A model generated the notes under the pieces. That model was not told where the DNA came from, ran no database searches, and saw only the letters and a program-made list of their open reading frames with translations. From Gentiana macrophylla (lineage: Eukaryota; Streptophyta; Magnoliopsida; Gentianales; Gentianaceae), in the NCBI GenBank assembly GCA_026214975.1, contig JAOBSW010001261.1, positions 1 to 64,000 on the forward strand: a stretch of DNA of 64,000 nucleotides, read 5' to 3'. The position numbers and the translations under genes were made by a program. Below, piece after piece: positions 1 through 11,131 of the stretch. Numbering within the stretch: position 1 is the first letter of the stretch; every line of letters begins with the position of its first letter.

Positions 1-1850
1 TACCTACTACCTGCACGACATCTGACTGACCACGTGAATATAGCGTTTATACTAATCTAAATGCAATTATATAATAAAAAAGCGTTTATACTAATTAATA
101 ATATGTGCAAGAAGCGGGAATTTTACGCTAGATCTAAGTAACTCACAGGGGTTTTGCAATAGATCCCCCCAACTATTGAGATTTCGCATTAGCACCTCCC
201 CAACTACACTGACCTCAAAGCAATTTTTTTGTTTGCTAAGCCGAGTATCTGACAACCCGCTTCTAGAGCGCCAACATGGTCGACAAAGTAAGTGGACTGT
301 AAAAATAAGTTAGGTAGTATGTGCCACTTTGCAGAGTATCATGTATCAATCAAACAAGGTGGCGGGGAATCTCTCGAAAGCTTACAATTGCACCAAATTA
401 CGTTTTTCTTTATATAATTGGAAAGCTCAGGAATGCCAAACTCTGGCGCATATTTAGAGATCTACATTTCCTGTCACCATCACATCACCATGTCAAACAA
501 AAGCGCATCGAGATATTGAAAATCTGTTTTACAGCTTTACGAAGTGGTTTTGTGTGATTTAATTACCCTATACTACTTGGAATGAGCTGAATTTTTGATG
601 TATTTATATGTACGCCATAAAGTGCATTTTCATTGAGAAATCATTCTGGTTTGAGGCCCTGTATAATAGTTAAATGTTGGTCACAAGCTGCTAGTCAAAG
701 CTGTCATTTGCAGGAGCTAAGTAAGGCTGTGGTGTTTTTTGAATGTGGGTTGAAGCCCAAGCTTGAGCTGAAAATTTAAGGGATTATAATTCAAGAACAT
801 TATGAGCATTGTCTATCTTGACCAGCTGATTTTGAGTTCGTTTTGATAGTAAGAAAGTGAGATAAACATAGGTCAAAGTTAAATCAAAAAAATGAACTTT
901 CATCCAAAATCTAGCACAAAACAATCAAAACCCCAAACCACCCATCACCAAGCACCAGCAGAGCAAACATCCACATAGCATCCACCACAACCAACATTCA
1001 ATAAGATCCTTAGTTTTTTCTCTTAAATCAGTTTCACTTTTATATGCGGTTTAAACAAAAATTAAGAAACAAAAATTAAAGAAACAAAACTACGATTCAT
1101 AAACCTGATTTACAGAAACAAATGAAACAAAAATTAAGATAAATTTACCTGAAAGTAGAGAAGAAAGAAGAATAGAGGCAGCGGTGGAGAGTGCGGTGAA
1201 GAAGAAAAAGTGAGACGGTGGAGGAGGTGCAGCTACTTGCGAGGCTATGGAAGTGCATTTCTGAGTCCACACAGTTATTCTTTGTATGTGGGTGTGGTTC
1301 AAGGTGAAGAGAGGAGGTGGGTTTGTGGTTGAAGCCGGAGGAGAGGAGGAGGAGAGGAGGTGGTGTGCGGAGGAGGAGGAGGAGGCGGGAAAACTCGGAA
1401 ATGAAGAAGAAAGGAGAAGAGGAGAGGCGTCTCGAAATCATTGATATCCGCCATTTGGCAGCTGAAACTAATGTCCGTCGTAAGCAAAACCTAATTCCGT
1501 CGCAAACATGTGCATGTCATGAATAATGAAAATAATTTATAAAAAATTATTAAATATTCCGTCGCAAACAATAAAAATTCCGTCGCAAAACTCCGTTTTT
1601 TGACGGAAAGTAAGTCCGTCATAAGTTTATCTAAATTTAGAATAATAAAATAATTTAATAAAATTTTATTAGATGGTCCGTCGCAAAATGATAAAAATTC
1701 CGTCATAAAATTGCCCGCCAAGTGAAAAAAATCGGTCCCGCCCAAGTGTCCGTCGCCAAACATTAAAATATCCGTCATGAGCGTAAATTTACGCGGAAGT
1801 AAGGTCGTCACTTAAAAATGCCGTCATAAAGCTAACATTTTTTTGTAGTG
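1..1850. mobile_element. CACTA-type DNA transposon, right end (left end outside window)
   Basis: The right boundary at 1,850 ends in TTTTTTTGTAGTG, the inverted form of the CACTACAAAAAAA terminus of CACTA (En/Spm) elements. About 1,475-1,840 is packed with short subterminal repeats of the forms TCCGTCGCAAA and TCCGTCATAAA in both orientations, the usual transposase-binding landscape of this superfamily. The homologous TRIM sequence of U2 resumes right after the end, so the element appears to have landed inside a TRIM. No CACTACAA left terminus is seen, so the element runs off the window. Bases 1-1,470 hold no transposase frame that I recognise; 1,300-1,440 is a GGA-rich stretch. The end motif and repeats are seen; the family is inferred. 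Confidence 0.72.
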
Positions 1851-2112
1851 GCAGTGTCATGAGGTCAACCACCAGTTGGAACATTATTTAAAAAAATTGT
1901 TCAAAGCGGGATAGATTTCCCACGTTTAAGGGTGTTGGGAGATTGCCTACTTTCTTTGGATGAAAAAATTGTGCAAGTGTTGGGACAAATTGCTTACACT
2001 TGAGGGGGTGTTGGAAGAGAGGTGCCACATCTTGAATACCTAAAGAAATAAAGTTGCACATTTTACTACAACCAATTGGTTTTAGTAGAATGGTAAGCGC
2101 TTGATTTTAACA
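1851..2112 (+). mobile_element. TRIM remnant: internal part and 3' LTR (U1)
   Basis: Matches the right part of the complete TRIM at 39,256-39,638. The 3' LTR is 2,009-2,112 (TGTTGG...TTTTAACA), preceded by a G-rich polypurine tract. The flanking TGGGA at 2,113-2,117 is the target duplication also seen in U2. The 5' LTR is missing because the CACTA end abuts the internal region. Confidence 0.75.
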
Positions 2113-2162
2113 TGGGACATCCATAAATGGAATAAGTCCCAAATAATTTAGGACGGAGGGAG
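2113..2162. mobile_element. Stowaway-type MITE, right fragment
   Basis: Ends in GGACGGAGGGAG followed by TA, the right terminus of the MITE that is complete at 10,827-11,089. Its left half is lost behind the TRIM and CACTA insertions. Confidence 0.7.
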
Positions 2163-2865
2163 TATATCTTTCTTGGAGTGCAAGTTTCGACATTGTATTC
2201 TAAGAAAGCTGGCCAGAGCATGGTTCATAGATTTAAGTGTATTTTGAATTTGAGCGGTGATTGATCTTCACGAGACCGTTGATCGGTGCTAAGATTTTGT
2301 GATCAAATGATCCATTTTTGGTATTAGAGCATGGTTGAGATTTGCGTGTATTTGCGGTGACTAACGGTGATTGATCTTACCACCAAGACCGTGATCGGTG
2401 CTAGGATTTTGTGATCAAATGATCCATTTTTAGCATGAAGGATGTGATGGACCACCGTAGGATTCCATACTTATAGTCCAGCTATGTTTGAATATCTTGT
2501 TTATTAATTTGAATTTCTAAGCAGACATAGATCTCATTTTTTTACAATGCATTTAGTTTACTATGATCGATGGCCCCAAGAAGGAAGAAGAACATGGAAA
2601 AGCCGGAACTTATATGTAATTTATTGCTCTTTCAAACACAACAAACCACGTTATGCGGTTCCGACTCTTGTTTTATAGCCAGTTAGAGCCTGAATCCTCC
2701 AAGGCTAATCACGCATATCCAAGACCATAGCTCGGGTTATCAAACTTCCTTTAACTTTATCATAAGCTGTGGATCGCTACTGCATGGAAGAGGAATTACA
2801 GAACACCTCTTATTTTTGGTTGACCTTTTCTAGCCATCGGAAAACTTTAATTTATGTGCAAAATG
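2163..2865 (+). other. LTR B end, primer site and unidentified B interior (U1)
   Basis: The LTR B end (to about 2,205) is followed by a degraded initiator-Met primer site. The leader is tandemly duplicated: a GGTATTAGAGCATGG-type site recurs near 2,324, about 110 bases after the first. Downstream, 2,560-2,850 has no recognisable retroelement domain. Its best-preserved version is at 11,360-11,520 and includes KAGTYKYVIALTNTLNRY. It runs directly into LTR A. Element B therefore has only a 5' LTR and a short interior, and looks non-autonomous and truncated. The interior could be a captured host fragment; I do not recognise it. Confidence 0.5.
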
Positions 2866-3356
2866 TGTTGGGTTTGTGGACCCAATCCGGAGGATCGGCC
2901 GAGAGAATGATAGTCTGGCTGATCAAGAGTATTCAAGACTTGGAAGTCAATTTGAGTGAAGTGCAATTGAGATCCATCTATAAGCGAGGAGAGTCTGGTG
3001 ATTACGGTGAATACCGCTAGATTACGCATCTGGTGGCTTGGTTACATAGTTGGTGGAGTCAGCAGTGCTAGCCCGTATCTTGGGGCATTTTAATGGCAAA
3101 TCAATAGTCATTTATTGGCGGTAAGAGTTAGGTTCCAATTCTATAAATACCCAATCATTTGCAATCAATGTAGTGTGGACTCTTTCCCGATTTACATGCA
3201 TAATAAAATATCTACTCGTTTAAGTATGGGAGTAGTTGCAGCTTGCGAAAGCGAAACGTGTAATCAATGTGTTCTTCTTGTTTCTCTGTTTTTTCTACGT
3301 TTGAATTGCTTCTGTTTAATCTTTCTTGGTTGGCTAGATTTATATCTTGTTAAACA
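2866..3356 (+). repeat. Copia LTR A (U1)
   Basis: A 491-bp LTR homologous to the LTRs of the longer copia element at 49,134-55,015. It carries a TATAAATACCC box near 3,144 and ends in TAAACA. A degraded TGGTATCAGAGC primer site follows at 3,357-3,372, then the leader and a gag start. Confidence 0.75.
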
Positions 3357-3474
3357 AACTAGTATCGGTCAAGCCGTTTGTTGAGTGGAATCTATAGTTG
3401 AGCAGGGGTTGATCTTCACTAGAACGGGGACATGCTAGGATTTGTGATCAAATGTCTATTATTTAACTAGAAGG

Positions 3475-3668
3475 ATGTGGCAATTAAACTAAAGATTGAC
3501 AAATTCATAGGAGAAGCTTGACTTCGATCTGTAGCGAGATCAATATGGGCCTTGACCCAAAGCAATAAGGGTTGTGGACTCCTTTTATCCGTAGAGGGAT
3601 GCAAGTTCCGATGAGTATGGCGGTCTTGAGGAAAAAGAACTTTCAACCGTCATGTTGTGCTTCTCGGA
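3475..3668 (+). pseudogene. Copia element A gag, 5' fragment (U1)
   Basis: Begins ATGTGGCAATTAAAC, matching the gag start ATGTCGGCAATTAAC of the longer element at 49,750. It shows the UBN2-type gag opening (KIDKF, then a tract equivalent to LEEKEHSTIMLCFSDD) with frame breaks. The frame is cut at the codon pair for Asp-Asp by the LTR of element G. Confidence 0.65.
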
Positions 3669-4254
3669 TGAACATTTGTCATTACCGTGGGCATATAATT
3701 GGTACAATAAAGTGCGAAAGACATAGTTTCACTCGCCTCGGTCTAAATAAGTTTCCGTGTTACTTTTCTTTCGGTATTTATTTTCTTCAATCATTGTACA
3801 TGATAAAATTCCTTCCGTTTTCCTGCAATGTGTTCATTGTTATATACATTTGTTTGTCTAATTTCTATTAGGCGACCATCATGTAATTAGTTAAACAGAT
3901 TATCTGAACATTTATAAACCATTCATAGTCCCAACAAAAGGGTGAGTTAATATTGTGAGTGAATAATAAGAGTGTTAATTACTTTTAACATTCTCAAAGC
4001 TATGAAATACATTACCCATTCTGCCAATGCTTTATGGTGGTGCATCGACAATAGGGAGGAAAGGTACGGTCAAGGTTGTATTTATTAAATAGACTCTAGC
4101 CGACACTTAACTTGGGCAACAAGTTGACGCATAGAGTAGGGTTTATCATTCATGCTATATTTACTATTTTATCCATATTTTGTAATCTATTTAAAGTGCA
4201 TTGTACACAAGTGATTATTCAATGACAAGCGTATCTTTTACCTTACATTCAACA
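3669..4254 (+). repeat. Copia LTR G (U1)
   Basis: A 586-bp LTR, TGAACATTTG...TTCAACA, inserted in gag A. A degenerate initiator-Met primer site follows (TTGTATCGAGCGAGATGG here, TTGTATCAGAACAGATGG at 41,754). No second LTR G is present, so element G is truncated. Confidence 0.65.
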
Positions 4255-4389
4255 TTGTATCGAGCGAGATGGTCAAAAGTCCAAACCATTCGGAGGCATT
4301 ATATTCTGGCACACAAGAATGAAACTCATAAAAATCACATGCAAAACACTAACAGTGCGTTACCCCACCTTTCGCTTTTGTCGGAATCC

Positions 4390-4847
4390 ATGGCTTCTTA
4401 AATGCATGCTCTGCAGCTCGCCACTCCTTCCTCTACCTCTTCCACCACTACCTGTCCCACCTTCTTCTCTCTTTCATCTTATCCCACATTCTTCTTCATT
4501 AAACCGGTAATTCACATTACTAAGCTTACTCGTGAAAACTATCATCTCTGGCGAGGCACAAATATTTCTTTATATACTTACAGCGGCCAAGGTGTCCTCG
4601 ATTATGTTGTGGCCGAGTCCCTCACTCCACCTTTTCCTCTATCATAAAAAATGGAATGAAAAACCCAAATCTGGCATATGATCATTGGTTAAAAGAAAAC
4701 AACTTGATCGTTTGTACCATCACCTCATTTTCACGAATGATGTCCTTTTTCAGCCCTATGATGCGAATCCACTTTATGATATTTTCACTGCTCAATTACC
4801 CTCTAATACAGTCTTATATGTATTATTTTACGATAAATGGCATTTAG

Positions 4848-4850
<3 letters not shown>
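4390..4850 (+). pseudogene. Copia element G gag, N-terminal fragment (U1)
   Basis: From ATGGCTTCT the frame soon breaks, but the three frames together give a copia gag signature: ITKLTRENYHLWR, GQGVLDYV, then NLAYDHWLKENNLI and NTVLYVLFYDKWHL. This is the gag-polypeptide type common in autonomous plant copia elements and unlike the UBN2 gag of elements A and C. It is cut at a 34-T run. The corresponding copy at 41,888 is broken too. Confidence 0.65.
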
Positions 4851-4888
<38 letters not shown>

Positions 4889-5300
4889 AGTAAGGTAAAT
4901 AATGTATAAATTATAAATTAAGAATGAAGAAAGTCCTTTAACTTTTACCCCCCACAAAAAAAAAAATGAATAATAATAATAATACACCCATATGTTTTAA
5001 TATTTTTATTTCAGGTTATTATTTTTCACAATAAACCTTTAATTCATAATGGGTTGAGCACGTGTCGAGCTGCATGTCATCATTATGCCCTTGCATTTTG
5101 AAACGAGTCATTACAAAGATATGATTGTTTATGAACAGGCTATGAGGTATGCCTTAAATGTGAGTTGATGTTTGTAAAAACTTGAATTGTGAAGCAACGA
5201 TTCATAAATTGTAATTGTGAAGCGACGATGGTTCATAAATTCTGGAAGCGACGATTCATGAACCGTGGATATTGAAAACATGCTTGAATATTAATCAATA
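4851..5300. other. Poly-T tract and unclassified sequence (U1)
   Basis: A run of 34 T at 4,854-4,887 interrupts gag G. It could be the poly-A tail of a minus-strand retroposon, but I see no LINE or SINE body. About 5,180-5,275 holds three degenerate ~30-bp repeats around GTGAAGCGACGATTCATAAA. The block ends at LTR A. Confidence 0.4.
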
Positions 5301-6784
5301 TGTTGTCAAATGTGGCGATCTCCATGTCTTGTGGACCTAATCCGAAATTCGTGAGAGAATGATGAGTGCAGTGATCAAGAGTATTCAAGTCCCGGAAAGT
5401 CGGTGAGTGAAATGCAAATGAGATCCATCATCGCCAGAGAGTGATGCGCTTGTTACGTTGAATCTTGTTAGTTACGCATCTAGGCGGCAGTTACATAGTT
5501 GGTGGAGTCGGTGATTGCTAGCCCATACCTTGGGGGCATTAATTTTATCCGAAATCCAATAGTCACTCAATGGCGGTTAGGGTTAGGTTTCCATTTCTAT
5601 AAATCTACCACATACTTGTAACTGATTTGATCACCTTCTCCTATGTCGAGCAGATTTGATTCTATGGCGGCCATTAAGCCTTCCATAGTATTAAAGGCTT
5701 GATGAACGAAAAAGAGGGGAGGCGAACGATTGCTTTAGTGGATGAACTAAATAAAGACAAAAGGCTAACATGAATATAACATGAAAAAAGGAAAGGAGGT
5801 AAGAATCTTACTTGTGATGAATCAAGGATCGAAAGAGGAAGTGAGGAAGATTGATATTGCACAGTGCCGGTTCTCACGTTTAAAAGCAATGGTGGAGAGG
5901 ATGGTTGATATGACAAGGGGTTATAAACCCCAAAGCACTACCTCAAAAACTATCCCAAAGACGTGAGTATAAACACCTAGATTAGGGTAGGTTATACTTG
6001 GCGTTATAACGCTTAACGCTGCCGTATGTGAGCCGGTCCTTCCATGAGTCCCAAATCTAAGCGATTACCGTACTCAACTTTTAACAGATCGACCGACCTC
6101 GATCGGCCACGGGGGGCTTACGGCAGGGCGTTAGGTTAGTTCCCGCCACATATCATCTCGTTAATAACTAAGTAATAAATGAGGAAAAAGAAGATGAACA
6201 ATCAAGAGCCATAGGCCCCAAATTAATACTCAATTGTATGTTCTTTACTCACAGGAAGGAGATCGGTCTGATGCGCTTCTAACCCACTTCCCAGTCCACC
6301 GCAGTCGATTAAGTGCAATGAAGTCGGACGAGGTAACTTTCGGACAACGGCATCCTCGGGATCTCTGTGCAAATTAGATAGAGCTAACCCTTGGTTTTAT
6401 CCACGTGGATGATATAAGTGATAACTACGAGAATAGTCACTCCATCATAAAGACTCTGATCCTATCATTTAATGTACCGTAATCATCCCGTAAAAATAAG
6501 GAGATTAATGTGTATCAAATCCTTTGTGGTTACAAATTACAATCCATGAAGGACACAACACCTCCATAATCCAGGGCATAATTATTCCCTATACATACGC
6601 TCCTAAGAACTATAAAGGTGACTTGATTCACTCAGAATTATAACGAGGATCGTAGGCAACTTGAGATTCATCAATCTCGAGGCTCACCCAAAATCACCCA
6701 CAACTTTCTCTGTTCTTGTTTTATTGAAGGTTTCCTCGATCTTATCAATTGTCTCACAGGGTTTATGGTCCGCATCATTACCCT
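5301..6784 (+). repeat. Chimeric LTR: copia A (5' part) joined to gypsy D (3' part), U1
   Basis: 5,301-5,606 matches LTR A from its TGTTGTCAAA start to the TATAAAT box. From 5,607 the sequence matches gypsy LTR D (12,566-13,739) to its end. The joint lies at similar A/T-rich words in the two parents. The same joint occurs at 43,084/43,085, so it predates the U1/U2 duplication. No LTR A remainder follows; element C comes next. Confidence 0.65.
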
Positions 6785-7358
6785 TGTCGAAAGAATGCGA
6801 CTTGATCTCTAATTCGTGGATTCAATCTGTTAGTCAATTTGAGTGATGGCGGTGAATAGTGTATTCGAATTTGGGAAGTCACGGCAGGGTTTCTGTCGCC
6901 AGAGTTGAGTCTGGTGAGTCTGCTGAATACACTGGGTTCTACATTTGATATGGGGCAAGTCATCGTGGTATTGTCAACAGGGCAATATCGTAGTGGCAAA
7001 TGTTAACGAAGTTACATCGGTGGAGTCAATTTGGTGAAGTTTACAACGGGGTATTTTAGTCAATTAGCTTTGTATTTAGTTGGACGGCTGGGTCTAGGGT
7101 TTGGTGACTATAAATACACATCTGTTTGTAACCTTATACACTACACGCGAATTAGTGGGAGCAATTTCATATGCAATTGCGAGTCACGTAAAATCTCTAG
7201 TGATAATATAATCTCTTTGTTTCGCGCCGTGGACTAGTCGGCACATTGCCAGAAACCACGTTAAATCTCATGTTATTGTTTCTTGTGTGATTTATGCTTT
7301 CTCATTTTTTCTTGATTATTGCAATCCGTTTCAATCCGTGACGGTCCTGTTATAAAAA
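6785..7358 (+). repeat. Element C 5' LTR (U1)
   Basis: A 574-bp LTR with TATAAATACAC near 7,109, followed by the initiator-Met primer site. It pairs with 8,939-9,461. Confidence 0.75.
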
Positions 7359-7503
7359 ACTGGTATCAAAGCGTCGAGGTTATCATCAGGGAATCCGAGT
7401 TTCTATTTGGGAACCATCTGTTTGAACGAAATTTTATCTTCACCAAGACCTTCACCGGTGCTAGGATTTTGTGAGGAAAGTTATGTTCTTTGGAAAGATC
7501 AAC

Positions 7504-8135
7504 ATGTCCGGGTTAGATGTGTAGATTGATAAATTCACAGGAAGGAACAATTTCAATGCATGGCAAATCAAGTTGCATGCTCTGTTGAAGAAACTAGGGC
7601 TTTGGGCTCTATTGAAAAATCGTTGGATGCAGGAAACACCGATATGGCTCTGGAGGAGAAAGCACATTCAATGATTTTGTTGTGCTTGTCTAATGATGTT
7701 ATCAACGAAGTTCTTTGAAGAGGATTCAGAGCGAGGTGGTTGTGGCGGAAGTTTGAGAGTCTATGTAAGACAAAGTCGTTGACCAAAAGTTCTTTGATGA
7801 AGCAACGTCTGTTCAGCTTTAAAGATGCATGAATAGATGCCTCTCGAGAGATCATCTAGACAAGTTGAACACAAGATTGCTTGATTTAAGGAGTATTGGT
7901 GTTAAGATCGAATATGAGGATGCGACTCTATTTTTTTGATATCACCTTTGCCCGATCATATGAGAATTTTGTGCGATCTTTTGTTGTTTGGAGAGACACG
8001 GTTTCATTGGAGGATGTTAGGGAGTCTCTCCATAATCGAGAGCTAAGGCATAATTCACCTTGCACAAGTACAAACAATCGGGCTGCTGATTTGGTTGCTA
8101 GTAGCAGTTTCAAAGTGAATGCAAATATGGTCTGA
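7504..8135 (+). pseudogene. Copia gag (UBN2 type) of element C, frame broken (U1)
   Basis: Gag packages retroelement RNA into virus-like particles. The segments KFTGRNNFNAWQIK, LLKKLGLWALL, EEKAHSMILLCLS and a YENFVRSFVVWRDTVSLEDVRESLHNRE block match the UBN2/gag-polypeptide family of plant copia elements. I start at ATGTCCGGGTTAGATG by comparison with 44,972. A stop in the sixth codon and several indels break the frame; most differ from the U2 copy and may be sequence error. There is no CCHC knuckle and nothing of pol downstream. Confidence 0.72.
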
Positions 8136-8938
8136 ATCTGAATTTGGAGTGTTGGCAAGTAGGTGGAGCTTTAGGTCCATACTCAGCTGTGTTTGTAGAA
8201 CTCTGCTGAGAACAGTCAACACTAATATGACACTTGGTTGTGCATCTAAACTTGAAGAATCAAGAGCCGAATCTGGTGGAACCAAAATCTGGGGTCGGCT
8301 GAGTCAAGGTCTGCTAATCTAGTACTAGCTAAGTGAAAGTTGGCTGGGTAGGGGAATGTTCAAGTCTGGGAAGTCTACTGATAAAAGTCAGTTGATTTCA
8401 TCTGTCAGCAGAGTGGCGTCTCTGTGAATCATTGAACATGTCGGTGTTGGTTACTGCATTCACGTGTGCAGGAAGTCTCAGCAGAGTAAAGTCTGCTTAG
8501 CATCTGGTGAACATGTCTGAGGTGGAGTTCTCATCTGGAGGAGTCTAACCTAAATTCATCTGGTCAGCTCAGAATCTAAATCTGAAATGTGCAATCTATT
8601 TCGTTGAAGTTGAATCGAAGAACTCGGTGAGTGTCCTTAATGAGGTAATTACATCTGAATCCGGTAATCACATCTTGTGCGGAGATCAAGTCTCAATTTA
8701 TTGATCACATACTGTTTCTCAACTCAATCAAGTCTGAACTGCATAAACGCAGAGGATCTCATCAGAAGATGGTTTCTCATCTGGAGTTAACTCTCGTATG
8801 GAGGAATCACATATGTATCTCATTAAGTCTCAAGAAATCTGGAAGCTCGGTGAGGCAGGTCACGGTGAGTGGATTCCGTGGTGTAATTTGGTTGACTATG
8901 ATTGAGAGTTCAAGTCAAGGTGGAGATTTGTTAGAAAA
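8136..8938. other. Non-coding interior of element C (U1)
   Basis: No frame or known domain. Composition resembles the LTR, with many GTCTGCTGAG- and CATCTGGTGGA-like words, followed by the polypurine tract. It occupies the place where pol would be in an autonomous copia element. Confidence 0.5.
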
Positions 8939-9461
8939 GTGTGACTTGATCTCTAATTGGTGGAATCTATCTATTAGTCGGTGGTGATGGTCGGTGACTA
9001 GTGTATTCGAATCTAGGAAGTCGGTGAAGTGGCGGTTTGAAGTCGTCTGTCGGCAGAGTGGAGTCTGCTTGAGTGCATTGAATATAATTGGGTCCTACAT
9101 CCGATATGGGGAAAGTCGTAGTGTATTGTCGGAGTTACGCCTGGTGGAGTCACGGTGGTGAGTTCACATCTCGGGTATTTTAGTCAATTAGCCTGTATTT
9201 ATGGTCGCTAGGTCTCAGGTTTGGTGACTATAAATACACATCCGTTGTAACCTTGTACACTTAAAAGCAAATTAGTGGGAGCAATTGCGAGTCTGTAAAA
9301 TCTTCGATGATAATATAATCTCCTTGTTTCTCGCTGTGGACTAGTCGGCACATTGCGGAAACCACGTTAAATCCCATGTTATTGTTTCTTGTGTGATTTA
9401 TGCTTTAACGTTTATTCTTGATTATTGCAATGCTTACGATCCCTAAGGGTCTGTTATAACA
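8939..9461 (+). repeat. Element C 3' LTR (U1)
   Basis: A 523-bp LTR, TGTTAGAAAAG...TTATAACA, directly after the polypurine tract; it pairs with 6,785-7,358. Confidence 0.78.
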
Positions 9462-10336
9462 ACCTCTTTGGTATCCAAAGATCGTCACGATACAAGCGAA
9501 ACAAAATTCATTAACCATAGTCTATTCAAATGAAGTCGAACAAGAGGGCAAATTAATGTTTGAATTTAACTTGTTTGGTTCGTCATTCGTCGTGAGCTAG
9601 ATTGATTATTAAAGTAAACATATATATATTTTCCTAGCTCAACCCGGTTATAAAACATAATCCATAAAATGAGAAATATAACGTTTAATGATAGATTAGT
9701 AAAATACACAGAAACCTCGCTACAACCACATTGAAAGTTGGTCGGCATTGATTTCCTATGCAATCTAAGCAATTAAGACGCAATATAATAACCCTTTTTT
9801 TCCTTCCTTGCTTATAGTCTATGTTGGTCGGCATTATTATGCGTTTATAAGCATGAAACTTTAAATAATTGTAAGTCACAGCTATCAAATTGTCTTATGC
9901 ATAGACCGTATACTTTGAAATGTTGGTGTTTTCTAAGGATTGCTTGGTCTCGATAAGGATAGGATGGAGAGTGTTTAAAGGTGGAATTTGGAATAGATAT
10001 ACTATTTCTCTTGATCGTCGTTTTGGTCCCTTAGCAAAGATGGATTGTTCTCTGTTTACCTTTGCCGAACACGATACTAGCAAGAATAACTCAAATCAAT
10101 CACAATATAGCATTTAGAGAGGCATGGTCGATCCCACAAACACTATATTTTAGTATATTGTCATCCAAAACTAAAATCAAGAGGCCAAATAAAAGGCGGT
10201 CGTTCATCAAAATAATTTGGAAAAAATCCTAAAACTATAGGAAGATTGAAAACAAGAAAATAAAATATTTGAAGGTTTAAACGATTTTATTATGAGGATA
10301 GTTAAAAAAGATCCAATTAGTCAACCAAATTTAAAT
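9462..10336. other. Shared non-coding block downstream of LTR D (U1)
   Basis: Homologous to 46,937-47,816 and, with a gap, to 13,743-14,244. The third copy lacks about 350 bases (9,582-9,935), which is an insertion here or a deletion there. No domain recognised. A short frame (LIRIGWRVFKGGIWNRYT in U2) is partly conserved between copies but is interrupted in the third. Confidence 0.5.
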
Positions 10337-11131
10337 TTTCAAAGTGTGACTTGATCTCCAAGTGCAGTGGAACAAAATCTAGGATCAGTTTAGAATGATG
10401 GTATCTGTCGATCGAGAGTGCAAATTTGAGTTTCATCATCAACGGTGCATTGAGGCCGCTAAGTCTGTGAATCTTCTTTGAGTTATGCAATATGGTGCGC
10501 TTGATTACAAGTTTGGAGCGGTCGGTTGAGCTAGGTTTCAACCGGTGGAGACTTGGGTCTAGATCACGGGGTATTTATGATAGTATGCGACAAAGATCTT
10601 ATGGAGGCCGGAAGTTTAGAGAATTGTGCCTATAAATACCGGTGTTGTAATCAATGTAGAGCGTGTGAAAACCTTGTAACTTTTGTGCTTAGAAAAATAT
10701 CTCATTTTTTCTGTCCGTGAGGTAGTCGACACGAAATCGAAAACCACATTAAGTCACTGTGTTCTCAATTTTTATGTGTTTTATCAATTTCCGTCATTGT
10801 TTCTTTGTTAGATTGCTTCTATTTTACTCCCCTCCGTCCCATTTTGTTTGGGATATTTTGGAACTCTCTAAAAATTTAAGGAAACATCATTTATTAGCTT
10901 GTCTAGTTGTTAAAAACATGACTACTTTACAATTATGTTCTTCTTTTATTGTCCTTAAACTTTTTAATAAATTTAGTTATGTGGGCATTTTGGAAATTTA
11001 AGAAGAAACTTTTAGTCTAAATTTAGTTATGTGACTTATTTTGGGACATCCATAAATGGAATAAGTCCTAAATAATTTGGATCAGAGAGTATCTTTCTTG
11101 GAGTGCAAGTTTACGCATCTGTGTTCTAACA
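10337..11131 (+). repeat. LTR B with nested MITE (U1)
   Basis: Copia-like LTR, TTTCAAAGTGTGACTTG...TTCTAACA, with TATAAATACCGG near 10,630 and a 263-bp MITE inside its 3' part. A primer site (ACTGAGTATCAGG, for ACTGGTATCAGAG) follows. Homologous to 38,564-39,728 and 47,817-48,600. Confidence 0.7.
10827..11089. mobile_element. Stowaway-type MITE (U1)
   Basis: Terminal inverted repeats CTCCCCTCCGTCCCATTT and, inverted, AATAAGTCC...GAGAG, flanked by TA. This small Tc1/mariner-derived element has no coding capacity. It holds the empty counterpart of the TRIM insertion site (TTATTTTGGGACATCC). Confidence 0.75.

Larger units (their letters stand above)
6785..9461 (+). mobile_element. Gag-only copia element C, complete (U1)
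   Basis: Two LTRs flank a short interior: primer site ACTGGTATCAAAGC at about 7,360, one gag-like gene, about 800 bases of non-coding sequence, and polypurine tract AAGGTGGAGATTT at 8,927-8,938. No protease, integrase or RT is present, which fits the TR-GAG class of non-autonomous LTR elements mobilised in trans. Target duplication: ACCCT at 6,780-6,784, ACCTC at 9,462-9,466. The uninterrupted site survives at 13,734-13,750. LTRs begin TGT and end ATAACA or ATAAAA. Confidence 0.8.

Noticed and set aside
1145..1441. Ser/Leu/Pro-rich minus-strand frames opposite a GGA-rich tract
   Set aside because: Low-complexity purine-rich DNA gives open frames on either strand; no domain.
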